Positions 1-14,600 of a DNA stretch of 64,000 nt are shown piece by piece. The stretch's first letter is position 1, and every line of letters begins with the position of its first letter. Made by a program: the position numbers and the translations under genes. Source of the DNA: Hymenolepis diminuta (Eukaryota > Platyhelminthes > Cestoda > Cyclophyllidea > Hymenolepididae); the NCBI GenBank assembly GCA_900708905.1, contig CAADRB010000019.1:561514-625513 (forward strand), in the 5' to 3' direction. The notes below the pieces were generated by a model. That model made no database searches. It saw only the letters and a program-made list of their open reading frames with translations, and was not told the DNA's origin.

Positions 1-3000
1 AGTGACAATTCAGGTTGTCATAGAAAGATAGTTTAGTTTTATATCTGAAAGTTAATCCGAGTCTAAATAGCCGAATAATTTTAAATACATTTGTTGCGCA
101 AAATAGTAGGCTATTAAATATCATGCTAGATCATTTTGCCTTCTCAACAATTGGGAGAAAGAGTATAAATGATGTGACTAGACCGACTCTTCTTGTTAAA
201 CCGGTCAATAAGCACTGAAAATCATGAACAAATATTTACTGCAATCCAGAGGATGAACCGTAAATATTTAATTTTGAAATATGAACAGTGGTTTCTATGC
301 AACCCGATTCCAAATCGAGTGAAGACTCTCCGATATTTTGACTTCTTCTCTATCGCTTTTTTGACCTTTTAACCGATTTCAGTCGCTCCTCATAGTTAAA
401 AATGACAATTTTTTATTACTGTGGGTAATAATAATAAGTGATATGAATATAAAATATTTTGAATAGCCAATGACAGCGTGAATCATCCTTTCAACGAGGC
501 ATCCTGAATCAGTGTGATAATCATTAATTTTATAATTTGCTTATGATGACCAGTCACCGAATGAAACTAGGCATTTTGTCAATAAAGGACAACCTAAAGC
601 GCAACGGATAATGGCTACAATATGCCAAGTCCAGGCACCAATGAACTATAAGGTGCAAATCCGGTTCTGTTTAAGACAAATATGAATTGCAAATGAAAAT
701 GGTTGACGATGGAGCAATTGAAGGTAGATATGGCCCATTGCAATTTTTTGAGGGGAGTTGCTAACTAGTATATACGAATAATCAATAAAATTGACTAATA
801 GAAGAAGTGAAAAGATTTAAAAAGAATCTAATGGTATTATGTACTCAAGTGATTGTGTTCATATTATTGAAGTTAAGTAAGATTTATTTTATGAGTGAGT
901 GAATCTTGAGACATTTATTGTTGTAGGAATATCTCTCATGAAAGTGGAAAAGAGGAAGTGGTACTGGAGTAGATCGATACCATCAGAAGTAAGAAACTGC
1001 ATCTTACTGTTGTTGAAGCGAATGAAATGAGACCACAAGGCAAGGGCTAGAAAGACATCGGATGGAAGTTAGGATTAAGAACCAAATTAAATTGATGGCA
1101 TCCTGAAAAGCCCATGCTAATCCAAAAATTGACAACGAAAGGTCGCATTTATCAGAATTAAGTGATTTTGTATATCACGATCATAAAAAATAAGACTGTT
1201 TAAAAATGAAAATAATGAAATTATGATGGTTAAGTCGTTTTAAAGGATTTAAATAGACATTCATCTTGCTAGCTATTTAAATATTTGACATAATCAAGCC
1301 TGTTAAATATTGATTCATTTAATAATACTGATCACAACATTAACAATTCCACTAGTTATTTAAACAAATTAGAGCGCCAATTTCCAATTAGAACCACCGC
1401 ATACTGGATGGATCGTATATAGGTGTATTTAAAGTTTACACAAATCAATAAATATGATTTTTACTACGTGCAGTTCTATCTTCATGTTCTAGTAAATCGG
1501 CTTTAACAAAATTAAACGAAACACCTATGCATTAATTTCTTTCCAGTGTTAAACTCTATTTTTTAACATCGCTCTGCTAGTTCAGCAAAGGTTCACCTTG
1601 GTAGGCTAAAAAATACTCAACAGCTAACTTGATGAGGATTGGTAAAAAGGTTTCTTTGCACATCACGGCTCACAAAAATTGAAATGCACAGAATGAGGAA
1701 GAAATTCGGGAAAATTTGGGTCACTTTTCATTTGTTTCTTGAGTTATAATACTAGGAGAAGTATTGCTACCATAGTATTGCTGCCCATCACTGATGTGAA
1801 GTGATTCCCTTGGGAATAGATAGGAAGGGAAAAATAAAAGTGGGTAGAGATATAAGAAGAAATATAAATTGTTATGTCTGGTGGAACTGGCTGGATCTCT
1901 TATTACGGCTCTGTGGGAACCCATTTCACATTGACTTGATTGTTATTTTTCAGTAATGCTTAAATGGTGTTTTATTTAACTTTAAAATTTGCCAATTTCT
2001 CAAGAAAGTACTGCTTAAATGTATTTGTGCCATTTTAACGAAGGAAAACTTTATCACAACTTAGAAGTTTTAACTGAAGAATTTTTTCCCCTTAATCCTT
2101 GATGGAAAAGATGTTTAGCAGTCGACAATATTGTTTGCTGATAGACTATTAAGGAAAATAATTTTAGAGCATCTAAGTTACGCTTTCATCCTCGCAGTAA
2201 AACATTTTCGCATTGCACCTCTCAAATAAAAATCATACCTGCATGAAAATCAAAGAAAATTGAGTAATATTATAAAAGTATCAATGTATTGTTATTCCAA
2301 TAGATCGATTCAGGAGAGTGGATGAAAAGAAAATAATAGACTATCCAGAAAGGAGATATTAAAAGCGTCACAAGCAATTTTTACAAATATGAGTAAAACT
2401 GACTCATTTTATCTATAGGGCCTTATGCCCCAAGAGATTGAATAAGAGTAAGAGGAAGATATATCACCACGATTAATTGCTGATGGAACAATACCTCTCT
2501 GATTTTGAAAGCTGGAAAACTGTGGGTAGCGGAAATTTAAGAAATAAAGGTAACCTCCTAGATGCTGACTAAGTCCCTAGACAGATAAATAAGCTAGCGA
2601 ATTCACCTGCCTATTTATAAATTTATCAATACAAAACATGATATTTTTAAACTCACGAAAGGGTTCACTAAACAATACGGCTTGTTAATTTGCATCAATT
2701 CTGGTAAATTGTGATATGTCAAAGGTAGTTAATGCTTCTGACATTCAAGGACATTTAAACTATTAAGGTTATCAAAATTTTTCGCTATGCCACTCGATCT
2801 CCGGCAATGTTTTTATTTCTTAGTCTCTTTAATGTCTATTTATGCATCCGAGTTAAAATTATATTACCTTTTTCTAATCTGAATATACAAGATACTTCTT
2901 TCTGGTATTAACACTCTTGTTTATACTGTAAAGCTTTCAAAACATTTGTTTATTTTCAAGCATAATATCGATTTCCAACTAATTTCTTAAGAACATAAGA

Positions 3001-5790
3001 TAATTCTAAGTAATATATCTGTTCCTTTCAACCACTGAGAGATTGATGAAAGTTAAAAATTAATGCTTATGTTAATCAATCAGTTTTTACTGTAGGGTTT
3101 TCGTTTGAGAAGGCTTCGCACTGAGTCTCTAAGATCAGATCACTCTTTATTCCATTATTCTAAAATCACGGTAAAGAAATGGCAATTCATTATCACAAAT
3201 CCGGATTCTATTTCATGACTACAATAAAGCAAATGCCGTCTGAAGAAGTATGATGAAGATCATTAATTTTGTTATCAGCTATCTTACAAATACATTCATT
3301 CAGTATAATGCATATATATGCACTAAAAATGCGTTATATATAGGACACAGGCAGTTTAAAGATAGTTAAAAGGGTAAGTACTTGTCTGTTAGTAGCAAAT
3401 AATGATTACATTTTTTGATTCTTCCTTTTACTTGCACTTGAGGCATGTCGAATCACTGCCAATTATTCGATTATTTACGCATTAACCAATAAACTTTAGC
3501 CAATTTACTTTTCTCTATGAAGTGTTCAAAACCTGTGTCAGAGAAATTTTGCGGCTCATTGATAAAAAATTAGTAAAAATATAACAGGTCACTTTGAACT
3601 ACCCGAATGACTGCATACATTTGCGCATGATTATATAAAAAAATTTTTGGATGCGACACTAAAGACGATACTTACAAAAGAAATATTCATCGAGGTCTGC
3701 TAACATTGAGAAACACTTTCAAATTTTAAGAGAAAATGCATGTCAGGTAAGACAAGAGGTGTTCCTTCACTTACATGAAAAAATTATTAAGTGATTTTCA
3801 GATTGTTTGTCGAGAAAATTTCACTCACAATTTCTGCACTAGCTTTCTCTAAAAGTAGTTTCTAATGAGGCAAAGATACAATCTAAATGTGTTTAATTTT
3901 GGTTTGAATCAATATCGAATAGAACCCGTTAGTTTCAATTTTTATTAACGATAGGAAACAGTGTAAAAAGGGCACTCAATCTATTTCCATTTTGGAAACA
4001 TTATAAGTTAAATTGATGGTTGAGCCTAGAATGGTAGACGAGGGAAATAATTGGCGTCTACATTGTATTAAATTTTAGTTCCCTATCCAGATATAAGCCT
4101 GGTTGTGATCCCTCCATACGTCAATCACCCTAAGTTCAGTCATCAATTTAACTAGCAATATTTTGAAATGGGAAATGTATTGAATATCCATTTTAAATCG
4201 TTTCTTAAAGTCAATCAAAATCGATTTTAGCGAGTTATATTTGTCATTGATCTAATTTTTTTCATTTATTATGTTCCAAACCAAAATTAAACACATTTGG
4301 ATTATATCTTTACCTCATTACAAACTAACTTGAAAAGAGCTAATGCCATATGGATACATCTACAGTTGAATGAGCAGCGTTTCTATAGCATTTCCTTAAA
4401 CCTCCTTTATGACCGGCTGACCATGAACTGGATTTACTAGTTGGATGATCAAAAATATTTCCAGGGAAATACAAGTTGTGAAAACGAGTTAACATCTAAC
4501 TTGAATTACGTACAAAACTTAGTCAATTCAATTTCAAAAACAACTTTCAACTAAAATTTGGCGAACTACAGAAACGGTTGCGCCTGTCGTGTGTATGGAG
4601 CTGTTCGGAAATTGCTGACACATGAATTCACGTTTTCCATGAAGTAATTATTAAAGAGACAATAAAGAATAATTCAACGGGAACATAAATAAGGTCATCT
4701 ACATAAATTAAATTCGACAAAATTACCTAAACAAATAAAATGGTTATGAAGAAACTAAAATCGATTTTTTGTATTTGAAGAAAAATGACTCTGTATGATT
4801 TCTCACCTCAACTGTTCAATCTGAGCATTTTAGGGTGGCTACCCTTTTGAAACCAAATAAAAATGAATTACTTTATGAAAACTTTATATTAAAACACGAA
4901 TTAATAACGAATTCCATGTAGTTGAATTCAAATCAAGCTTAAGCAAATCAAGTCTCTCATGAAAAAAGTGCTTTAAGAATATTGAATCAGTATTCGGAAG
5001 TCTAGATTCAGAAACAAAGTCAAGGCACTTTGTACTTTCAGAAAATTGAGAAGTTATAGATCAAGCAAAATTCTTCGCTCTAAAAATGTCAAATTGCGTT
5101 ATGTCCATTGAGAGAAGTAACTGACGATATTGCTCAAATTCACAAGTCCAAGGTCCGAAGGTAGTTTAAGTACAAAATGGCTAAAAAATAGATCCTCATC
5201 AAATGCAAGGGTGTTTAAAACTAAGTTCAGTAAGCTCACTTAAATAAACTGTAAAGAATTAGAGGTTTTACGAATCCACTTCTAATTTTGCTTCTACTTT
5301 TAGTCGAATCTAATCCATATGTTTTGACATAAATAATTGAGTGACATTTAGAATGAAATTTGATTAAGGAAGCCAGAATAAGGAAATATCTTTCGTTTGG
5401 GTTGGGTAGGACGAGTCTTTTGTATCTTTTCTATCGGTGGGCAATATTGGACCTCACAAGTAGAAATGTTCTTTATCCCATCTTGCGCACCTCAAACCGG
5501 ATCCCATTAATTCGAGCATCCCATTCAATATGAAAGCTAATTTAAGCTAAAATTTGTTCAACTAAAAGGAAACTTATGTTTAAAATAACTCACGTATAGT
5601 GTTGTGGTACATAATTTTAAAGACAATTAGAAGGTAAGAAAAACATAAGACCAATAAATAAAAGAATAGAAATTCACTTCAATATTTGACGCATTTCATT
5701 TAAAATGGGAATTTAAAAAAGAAGAGTTAGTGATGAAACCTTGCCCTTTGCATTCATTTTTGTTAGTATCCATCTATTAAAAAATATGGA
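1..5790. other. AT-rich gene-free flank
   Basis: I see no exon chain, RNA gene or recognisable transposon here. Open frames are short and lack splice context or family resemblance. The only frame over 60 codons (minus strand near 1.7-1.9k) is hydrophobic and low-complexity and looks like chance. By position this stretch could contain the A and G blocks of repeat copy 1, but I could not align them. Confidence 0.5.
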
Positions 5791-5792
5791 AC

Positions 5793-5890
5793 GGCGGAAT
5801 TGGAAAAAGTAGATGGAACTGATACCGTTCGTATCTATTGTGTGCCTTTTCAAACTGTTGTACCACCGGGAACGAAGGTTCAATTCCGCC
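5793..5890. repeat. Short inverted repeat, 10-bp arms 78 bp apart
   Basis: GGCGGAATTG at 5793-5802 is the exact reverse complement of CAATTCCGCC at 5881-5890. The right arm sits in a T-loop-like context (GGTTCAATTCC), which first suggested a tRNA. There is no separate T-stem and acceptor stem and no convincing D or anticodon arm, so no tRNA is called. It may be a chance match or a tRNA-derived relic. Confidence 0.3.
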
Positions 5891-8800
5891 TACTACTAGG
5901 TTTTCATGAGGGGTCATTTCACAACGGCAAACTCCTTTTCTTTTTTCTTTCTACATGAATCTATACAAATTTAGCCAATGGCATCAATAATGCATTGAAA
6001 TGAAAACTGTAACAAATATTTATTTTAGTCATCGATTTCACGATTTTATCCTCATTATCAGCCGGTAAGACTGCAAATCCTGTATGTAAATTAACTGGTC
6101 AGACGATGAGGAATTATGGTTAATATACTATATTCGAGAATTCCATGAAATCTGATATATTTTTTCTTATTACGGAACTTTGAAACGTGAGCGATAAAGT
6201 CGGCAGAAATTGACAATGAGCAAGAAAGACTGAACTGAGAACAAACTGGGATGAAAAGTGGTTGAGGATGATCGAAGATGCTGTGAATGATAATCAGGAG
6301 GGTGCTATATCTTCAGAGCCTTGTGCTAATACCTCTACCTGTGTTCCTCTCTGTGATAAGTACAATGCAATCCCCGTCATTTGTTATAATGAAGTCTTCT
6401 CCATGTATATGCAATCTCTTTTTAATATATACTGGATTAGTTTAAAATATTATGGATCTCTTTAAGAAACGAATTATTTGATAATTATATTTATTAATTT
6501 TTCTTTAACTAACGCAAGTGTAATTGCTTTATCATATGTTGCGGATCGGAACACCTGTTTTACTGCTTTTATTAATAAAATTACAAACACACTTATTTTG
6601 AATAACAAACCTTTGATGGAATTGCCGCTGAGAAGAATGCATAGGTGACCTGCATAGCATTACCCTGCATAAAAACAGGGTAATGCTCGTGTAAGCAGAT
6701 CTCATTCACTCATTTTTATCATGTGTGGACTTATACATAGTCTGTTTTCTTAAACTAACACTCCAGCAACTAATACTATACGGCGTCTCCTGATGAGTTT
6801 TGATTTTGCTACTGACCATCAAGATATAAAGAGAGTGGTTTTAAATTAGCCATCATTTTAGATAAATTAAATATCTGACCCCAATGAACTATTTTGACAA
6901 ATTTAAAGTAGTGAATCATTACTTAATGACCAAAAAAGAATCTTTTGAGAGAATAACAACAAGTTTCATTAAAGTGCGAGTTTTTGCTTAAATGGGAGAA
7001 AACATCAAATCCCCAAATTTCATTAATTCATGCCTTGTCCATTTAATTTTCTTATAAAAAGTAGCAATCCAATATTATTATGCTAACGTTCATTTTTTTC
7101 AGAGTTCATGAATGAACGTAAAGACCTTGGGACTTCAAATACTACATATACAAAATTTGACAATACTGCTCAATAATTTTCAGAAATTTTTTTTAACTGG
7201 CCCAGGGTGAAGGAGATTAATGAGATCTAACGGAACTAAAAGGGGTTTGGAAGAACACAGAAGGAGAAAAAGTAATTGATAGAGTGTTCAAACGAATCGC
7301 TATTTCGGTAGGACGAATAAGAGAGGCTGTAAGACGATGGCACATAACTTAACTTGCTGGGTTGGTGAATTTAGGGTATGTTCGAAATAAAGAAATGGTC
7401 GGAGGCAAAATGAAGGTAGATAAGTGGTTCCATTCCCCCTTCTAACGCGACGTCGCAAGTTGTTGTTCCTTGACGAGGATTTTAACTCAACTTATTTTAG
7501 CTCATCTCAGCCACCTGCTACCTCCCCCTATTTCTCCCTCCCTTTAATTTCCTCTAGCGTTCTCAGAAGAGGAAAACGAACTAGTTTTTTTGGAGTTGAC
7601 GCTTTTGGAGAAGAGAAAAGAAGGCGGTCTCTTTTTCCGCTCAAATGTCTTTTTCGTCTTCTTAACACCCATTAAACCACAGTTCGAAAAAATGAAGGCA
7701 TTTTGTTTTAAGCTAGGTTAAGTCAATCGTTATATTATCTTACATTTGAAGGTGATCGTTAACGTTCCAAGATATACAAAAATTAACATTACTGTTGAAT
7801 AAATTCTGCATCACAATTATTAAATTGACCAGCCATAGTATACATGTGAACTACAATCATAATTATTTATAATCAAAAATAAATATAAAATGCCTCCTCA
7901 CATCTTGGCGATATTTAATATGTGGAATAAAAGGGAAATAATAATTCAAAATGAAATTTATCTTGAAATACACTTTTGTACGCTCTCACTAGGACCAAAG
8001 AAAAACATTTGTGCATGGATATAACCCAATTGCCACTACGATGAAGTGTTTCTTGAGTGAGCAAGGAGAAATGAAGGCAAACAGCATCTGAATTCGTAAT
8101 AAATGGTGCTAATGCTTTTTTCTATCACATGCAAAAGATAACATTTTATATTGAGCATGAATTACATACGTATCGTCTATTTCCTTTTGAAAGATAATGA
8201 ATTAAGCATTTGTAACTTTTTAAAGTTTGAATTGTATTTATTAATAGATCTGCACCTCAAATTTCATCTAATACCAGTTTTATTGGGAAGTCTCCTTAAT
8301 TAATACATGATCCATTTATTTAAATGTCAGTTAGCCTTGACTTAATCTAGCATACAAACTGTTAAATAATTTCAGAAGATAGAGAAGAAAAGACAGTGGT
8401 AATTACTGATCACAGACGTGCAGGTAGGTAAAGTAAGTATGCGAATGCAGAGAGAGCACGCTGAGTTTCTTGAAAAAAATGTACAACGAGCTCTCCTCAC
8501 ATTTGCTTCCTGCCCCTCTCCCGCAGTAAGTATTCCTACTCTTAGTTGTTCAGGAGGCAAAAATAGTCTACAGTAAGCGTAGAAACGGGAGAGTCACACG
8601 AACTAAACGCGGAGGGTGGTCGGTAGAAAGAATGGACGAACCAAACTCAGTCGGAAAGAAGACATTTCTTTCAAGTAGCTTCAGCTATGATCAAGGACAC
8701 GTTCTTTTCTCCCTCCTTGGGATTTGAAACTTTTTATATTCTCTTGCAAACTCAATTACAAACTGACTTCCTTTGATAGCAAGCTTCTACTGATATTTTG

Positions 8801-9271
8801 GTCATTCGGAGGTATAGATTTGACTATTTGCTGAATAAGAATATGCTCAATACGTCGGTGTTTTGAGTTACTAAATTTTTTTGACAAAGGTATCTTGTGA
8901 TGCATATTAATAATCATCCTCAGTTTGATATATATGTATACTATATCTTAAAATCATGGTAGTAATTATTCTTAAATTCATAATTAAGGTAGAGAAATAA
9001 GGTTGAGAAGTTTTGGAAGGATTGGTTTAAGCATTCTATTTTTTTCCATATAGCATTCAATTTGAATCAACATCATTCCAGTTTATTTTTGTAAAAAGAA
9101 TAATAGCATTTTCTCCGCATAAATTTGCAGTGTTAAGCGTGGATGAATGATGATGTGAATAAATATCTTTAATTAATATCGTTATGAAATTTACTTAACT
9201 TTTGTCAGAAGCAGATATAATGCGTAGTAGAGTAAGTTTGTCTCATTTAAGTCTACCTCTTATACAAGAGT
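5891..9271. other. Gene-free DNA with two GC-richer patches
   Basis: Apart from the hairpin at 6656-6687, no feature is recognised. Two patches (about 7.40-7.66k and 8.38-8.68k) are richer in G+C than their surroundings and lie just upstream of block B1. Their position would suit blocks A or G of repeat copy 1, but I could not align them convincingly. The open frames in them (for example plus 7424-7675) are S/F/R-rich and not conserved. Confidence 0.4.
6656..6687. repeat. Perfect 12-bp hairpin
   Basis: AGCATTACCCTG (6656-6667) and CAGGGTAATGCT (6676-6687) are exact reverse complements around an 8-base loop, CATAAAAA. The stem has 5 G-C pairs and stands out in AT-rich DNA. No T-run follows it and the stem is too short for a typical microRNA precursor. 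It could be a foldback relic or a protein-binding palindrome. Function is unknown. Confidence 0.6.
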
Positions 9272-9450
9272 GGAGTTAGTCCACCTTTCACTGCACTTAG
9301 GGAGGCCTGTTTAAGATGAGCCTGGGGAGCTGGAAGAGAAAAAACCAAAAGGATATGATTCTTAGAGCAGTGTGAAAACTCAGCCCTACATTTTCATATC
9401 GTTCACACTTTTTGGCGAGCCTACGAACAAATAAGTGTAGTGGGAAACCC
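9272..9450 (+). repeat. Repeat block B, copy 1
   Basis: Aligns by eye with block B at 26.83-27.02k and with the reverse complement of 58.5-58.72k. Shared landmarks in order are a GAGT..AGTTAGT start, a CTTgACTGCA-like stretch, the purine-rich GAGAAAAAAC, then GAAACTCAGCC. No open frame is conserved among the three copies. It is followed 1.5 kb later by block C1, the same order as in copies 2 and 3. Confidence 0.5.
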
Positions 9451-10925
9451 ATGGAGTGGTCAAAACGGAGTGCTCAGACTTGCGAAATGGGTATTGAGGG
9501 AGAGTATAAAGAAGAGAGAATAAGAACTGAAGGAGAGACACATTTGCGCAATTTTTGGTGACGATTTGTTTATTTAAGTTAATGGTAGATTTTGTTCGTT
9601 TACATTCCCAATATCTCAAGTTAAGTACAATTTAGTCATCCTTACAAATATACAAGATGGTTTTAGAAATTTATTTGTATCAGTATAATTTGAGTGCCTT
9701 TTCCTCCTCATCATTTAATATTAAACGATCCTCTATTAATATTATTATTTATATGATTTCAACTCCGAAGAGGCAAGAGACAAATCCTAAGAAATACAAA
9801 TAAACAAATGTCCTAAGACTCTGTCTTTGATATCGAACATTCATTGTGATATTAACAATTGGTATGCCACGATCACATTAGCGGGAGTGTACTGAGTTAA
9901 TAAAAACGCCAAAATGTTTAACGTATCTATCATCATTTTGGAGTCCTCAAAAAAGGATCGCCATATTTAATCAAATGGGATGAAAGTCTTTTCTGTTAAA
10001 TGTTCTACAGTTGCTATCTCCATTACTGTAATTATGTATTTACAGCATTTAATCACTTCCTAAAAATTTTGGAATTATGGTCTATTTTAAATTTTAGGCC
10101 ACAATTTATTGAAGCTCTATACTAACAAGAAGAAGATGGACTAATAAAAGATTGATCTAACGCGACGCAATAAAGCAGAAAGATAAAAACTATCCATTGA
10201 AACGAATTTCTCCTCAAAAATAATTGAAAAGAAGGCCAAATATATTGAATTCCAGTTTTCTTTTGTCCGCATTTTATTCTGTATTTGAAGGGATATAAAG
10301 GGGGTTGCACCTATCATATGCCAGCATGTTTTTTCAGATGTAGATAGTTTGGTTTAAACTAGAAAATTTACTTCCACGAGGACATGAAAAATGTCTGGAA
10401 TGCAAATAACGGCCGATCATGTTCGAGAACTTCCGGACGACTGATCATCCAAGAAATCTTCAAAGTAAATACTCATAGAAGGAAGAAGCAGACCAAAACT
10501 ATATTAATCACCCGAATACGCCTCTAGAAAAGGAAATCCGTCAAGTAGGAATGCGGAAGCAGCAGGACTTTAAACTAATTCCGACAAAAGAGGTCTACGA
10601 GGAAGGAGCATCTTAAAATAAGAGGTGTTGGGTGAAAATATAAACCTGAAAATTTTTATTAAATATTTTTCCTTGGCAAAATTAATATTGTCTCATATCT
10701 TCTTTCCATTATTATAGAAAAAATGAATGATCCTTTCATTATTTAAGTTAACCAATATAAATTATGTCATACTCTTTATAGCTTGCATTAAATTAGATTT
10801 AAAATTTTTTCCTATTCCAGCGAGAACCATTATTTTCCTTTTTCCTTGTTAGAATATTGGCTTGTAGATCGCAAAGCAACACCACCGCTGTTTTGACACA
10901 TTCTTACATGCACTTGCATTCACTG
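9451..10925. other. Gene-free spacer between blocks B1 and C1
   Basis: AT-rich, with a somewhat mixed patch near 10.38-10.60k. No exons, RNA genes or transposons are recognised. The B-C spacer is about twice as long here as in copies 2 and 3, so there has been insertion here or loss there. Confidence 0.4.
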
Positions 10926-11130
10926 GTTTAATTAGGGAGATGTCAGTTTCTTGGGAAAATCAAACGATTCGTATTACTTTACCTCTCATTTCGACAGGCC
11001 TCATAACAGGTATGCATAGTTCCCATGCTCTGGTGTTGTTTCGTGTGTTCCCCGTTTGCATACCTGGGGCGCATTTAAAATTCCACTTATCAGGTGGGGA
11101 AAAGCATTTTGGTAAGTTAAAAAAACGTCT
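10926..11130 (+). repeat. Repeat block C, copy 1
   Basis: Aligns with 27.63-27.80k and the reverse complement of 57.66-57.99k. The left half shares GTTTCTTGGG followed by AAA and a TTACTTta stretch. The 57.9k copy also shares CGACAGGCC, an ATAACAGGT stretch and TGCATACCTG-like ends. An open frame crosses it (plus 10940-11161) but is not kept in the other copies, so I treat the block as non-coding. Confidence 0.5.
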
Positions 11131-11499
11131 ATCAGCCTTTGATACCTCCATCGTCAATTAAAAAGACCTGATTTTCAAACAAATGGCACTATTATAAGTG
11201 CGCGTGTTTGGATCTTAAGCTTGAGAATGTTTTAAGGGTAATGAAATTATAATAACGAAATATTCCTAATTTTACTGAGAGTTGCAAAGTTATAAAAAAT
11301 GTTAAGGAGAATGAAAGGAGTTGTGCAAGATGCAATCAATTAAATTTTTGGGATTGATTTTGCATATTTAAAGATTAATTCCTCTTTTTTCACACACTTT
11401 CCCTTACCACTTTCATTTAAGCGCCACCGTGAATAATAATACTTTTTGTTATTGCTTGTCTGATGAGAGAAAATCGACAAACGCTTGGGGTAGCATAAG

Positions 11500-11610
11500 T
11501 AAGTCAGTTTATTGCTTAGGCCGGTTAAACGAAATGCCCAACTATTTTGAATCCACTACTTTTCCTCATTTCTTCGATAATTTCTCAGAAACGCTCACAT
11601 TAACGATCTG
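11500..11610 (+). repeat. Repeat block E, copy 1
   Basis: Matches 28.50-28.60k and the reverse complement of 56.88-57.00k. Shared landmarks are GAAATGCC, then TTTC(T/C)CAGAA and CGC(T/A)CACATTAA(C/T)GAT. It lies 0.5-0.6 kb after block C1, close to the C-E spacing in the other copies, which supports true co-linearity. Confidence 0.5.
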
Positions 11611-14600
11611 ATTTGAGTACATTTCATAGAAAATCTTAACGATTGCTTCTAGTTCACCCTCATATAGACTACACTTCTCTTCATACTTCTAACGCCTATA
11701 TTAGATAATGAGATCCTTTGAGGTATATTTCAAGCACATTTTCCTCACCGAAAAAAAGTGACAAGAATACTGAAACCAACAAGTAATCGACAAGGTGTGG
11801 GAGTTTGAAGGAGTACAACTTATTTATTTCCTCCCCTAAATTTCAAGAACTACACGTTTACTTCTATAGTTATATCTAAAAATATCTTATTATGATATAT
11901 TTTGAATTAATTTCCTAAGGACTTAAAGCATTTTATTCTTGTATGGTGCTTACTTGAGGTTTCATATAGTGTTATTAACTTTTATTAGCCTTTAAAATTG
12001 CCAAAAATCCCCTGATATCAATAACGAAACGGAATTGAACAAATTTCGACAAATCATCCAAAATTCTGCAAAGTAACGACTCTGTAATTTGGCCTTTTAA
12101 GCAAATATGTAAATTTTATAAAAAATTTAAAATTAATTTTGATTTAACTTTTCTTAGATAAAGGTTATTAATTTTTAGCAAGCATCTCCTGACGAAAGTT
12201 TATCACTCATGATTCCGGAAGGTGGCTATACCGATACTTTTATGGGGTCCTCTGAAGCATCTTGAGTATGGGTTAGGTCAAGGATTTTGGTTAGCCTTCG
12301 GTATATCGGGATTCCGCAGAGGAAGAAGTTAACCTGCGTCCAGATAAACTTCATTTGGATCCACTTCTGATTTGCAAATTACGGAGAACAGGTATATTTG
12401 CGATGACGCACTCAGATTTAGACGCCAGTGTGAGGCGCTCTCCGATACTTGCACTCTCTCCTCCCCTTGTTGCGCGAGAAGTTGACTTTTCATGCTGTCA
12501 GCAAGTTGTTCATCTAGACCGTTGCATTTAGGTTAGGGATAAAAATAGAACATTAAAATAACGAAAAATATCCTCAAATGGAAGTGAAAGGAACTCAGTG
12601 ACTTTATTGGGTGCAATAAATAGTGTCATGTGTGAGTTGTGAACACATAGCTGGGGTTGTTGATAATGGTATCGGTTGTGGCAGACTTAATGGATATAAC
12701 TTCAATCTCTTTTGAACACGGATTCTCCAGGATAGGATGGAATATTTCTTGGATAATTCCAGCAGGAATAAGATTAGTGTGGGACTATGAAATTTTAGTT
12801 TGAAAGCAAACGGTTTAATTTTGGTGAGAGAAGAGGCCGTCTTTATTAGCCTACTCAACATTTTGTGCAACCACCTTCAATACCTTTCCAACTGAGCAAA
12901 AAACAAATTTAGAAAGGTCGATCTCATCCGGTTTACTACAGTTATCATTTACCAGCTTTGGCTTTACCTGATTTTGGTTTCACTGACCAGGACATTATGC
13001 AGACTTAACTGTGGCGGGTGTTTATGATTCTGGTGGCATCAAGATTGCAAAAACCTTTACGTGATTTTGGGAGGCCTATTTTACAAACGTTTCACTTATA
13101 AGAAAAATGTTCCTGTATATGCCATACTGGGCAGTAAGAACATAGCAATAGATATGTTTTATGATCAGGCAGACAGAATTTCGGGATTGACTATTAATTG
13201 AGCGCGGGTGGCTCGGAGATAGGTCATGCTGAAACGGTTTAACGTATAAAAGATTCCATAGGGTGCATGAGATTACACTACCTCTAACTGGTGGAGGCAA
13301 TTTCATATCATGATTAAAATTTGCATAGAAGAGACCTAGTAGAGGAGATAGGTGCAATCTGAAAATAGAGGAAAATTTTTAGTAGAAGTATGAAAAAGTG
13401 TGGTAGTAGATTTAAAAACAACTGAAGAATATATAACCAAAATTTTTACCTGTAATAACTTTTATTTCTGCGGACATGCTCTCAAACATTTTGTAAAGTA
13501 TTGAGCTATATACTGTTACTTCTTTCTTAGCGTTTTATAGATGCTAAATAATACGTGTTTGTCAATGTTATACTTTATTTGCCTACAAAATGGTCACAAA
13601 TCACCGGAATTCGATAATAACACGGAATTAAGCAAATTTCATCTGTTTATTCAAAATATTGCTAATCAGTGACTCTGTGATATAGCACATTTTAAAATAA
13701 AATATCTAATTTTTACGATACGCTTAAAACAAATGGCTAATTTAAGTCTTTATTCATTTTATCCAACAAAAAAGGAGTGCTTATTCCCACAAAACAATGA
13801 TAATGAAATCACAGTTCTTAAATAGCCTCGCATCAAATTGCAGTTGGAAGTATAGAAGTGACTAATGAAACATTAATAAAAGGGGTGAAGATTTTTTTCA
13901 GTGATAAAATCTTTCAAAATAAGATGTTTTTTCCTATATTTAAAAGTAAACCGCTCTAGAGTTGAAAACAATGACACTGTTATGAGCTACTTAGTCTGGG
14001 AAGTTGTTTTCCCTATAGGTACCAAAAACTATGAGAATGTTAATTATGCTTTTAAATTTTTTGTAATGCTAAACATTCATATTATTTTACGATAACATAG
14101 ACCCGGAAAAGAAGAAGTGGAGTAAAACAATACTTTTCTTGGGTGAAAATATTGGACTTACATATAAATTTTCAATAACTTAATGATTAATTTACTATTT
14201 GACCAGGGATATAGCGATTTCCAAGATCTAGCTAGCAGAAGTAGAAGTGAGCAAACCTGTCCCTCGGGGAACAAGTTCTATTCACACAATTTTCACAAAT
14301 TCTGCTCGAACCTCAAAATTGTCAATTTTCTTCCTATTGAATATACAGCACAGCTTTTTTACTTGACCAAAAAAATTACCATCTTTAAAGAATTAATACT
14401 AACTGGATGTTAGTGTAAATGCTATGGTTGCCTGATCATGAGATACAATTTTATAAATATTTCGTCGAATTACCAGCATTAAAAAAATTTCTATTTCCTC
14501 TATCGTTTAAAATACTTAAATAGATAATACTATCCTTACACAATTAAGAAACAGCAGACATTCTCACCAACTACAATTCTTTCATTCACTGGGCTTTATA

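Noticed and set aside
5793..5890. tRNA-like end (GGTTCAATTCC with a pairing 5' GGCGGAATTG)
   Set aside because: There is no distinct T-stem, no D-arm and no anticodon arm with correct spacing. The inverted repeat is kept as such but not called a tRNA.
12604..13357. Protein-like plus-strand fragments and a 93-codon minus frame
   Set aside because: Fragments are in different frames with stops between them and no recognised family. The minus frame is the complement of the same patch. Possibly a relic, insufficient for a call.
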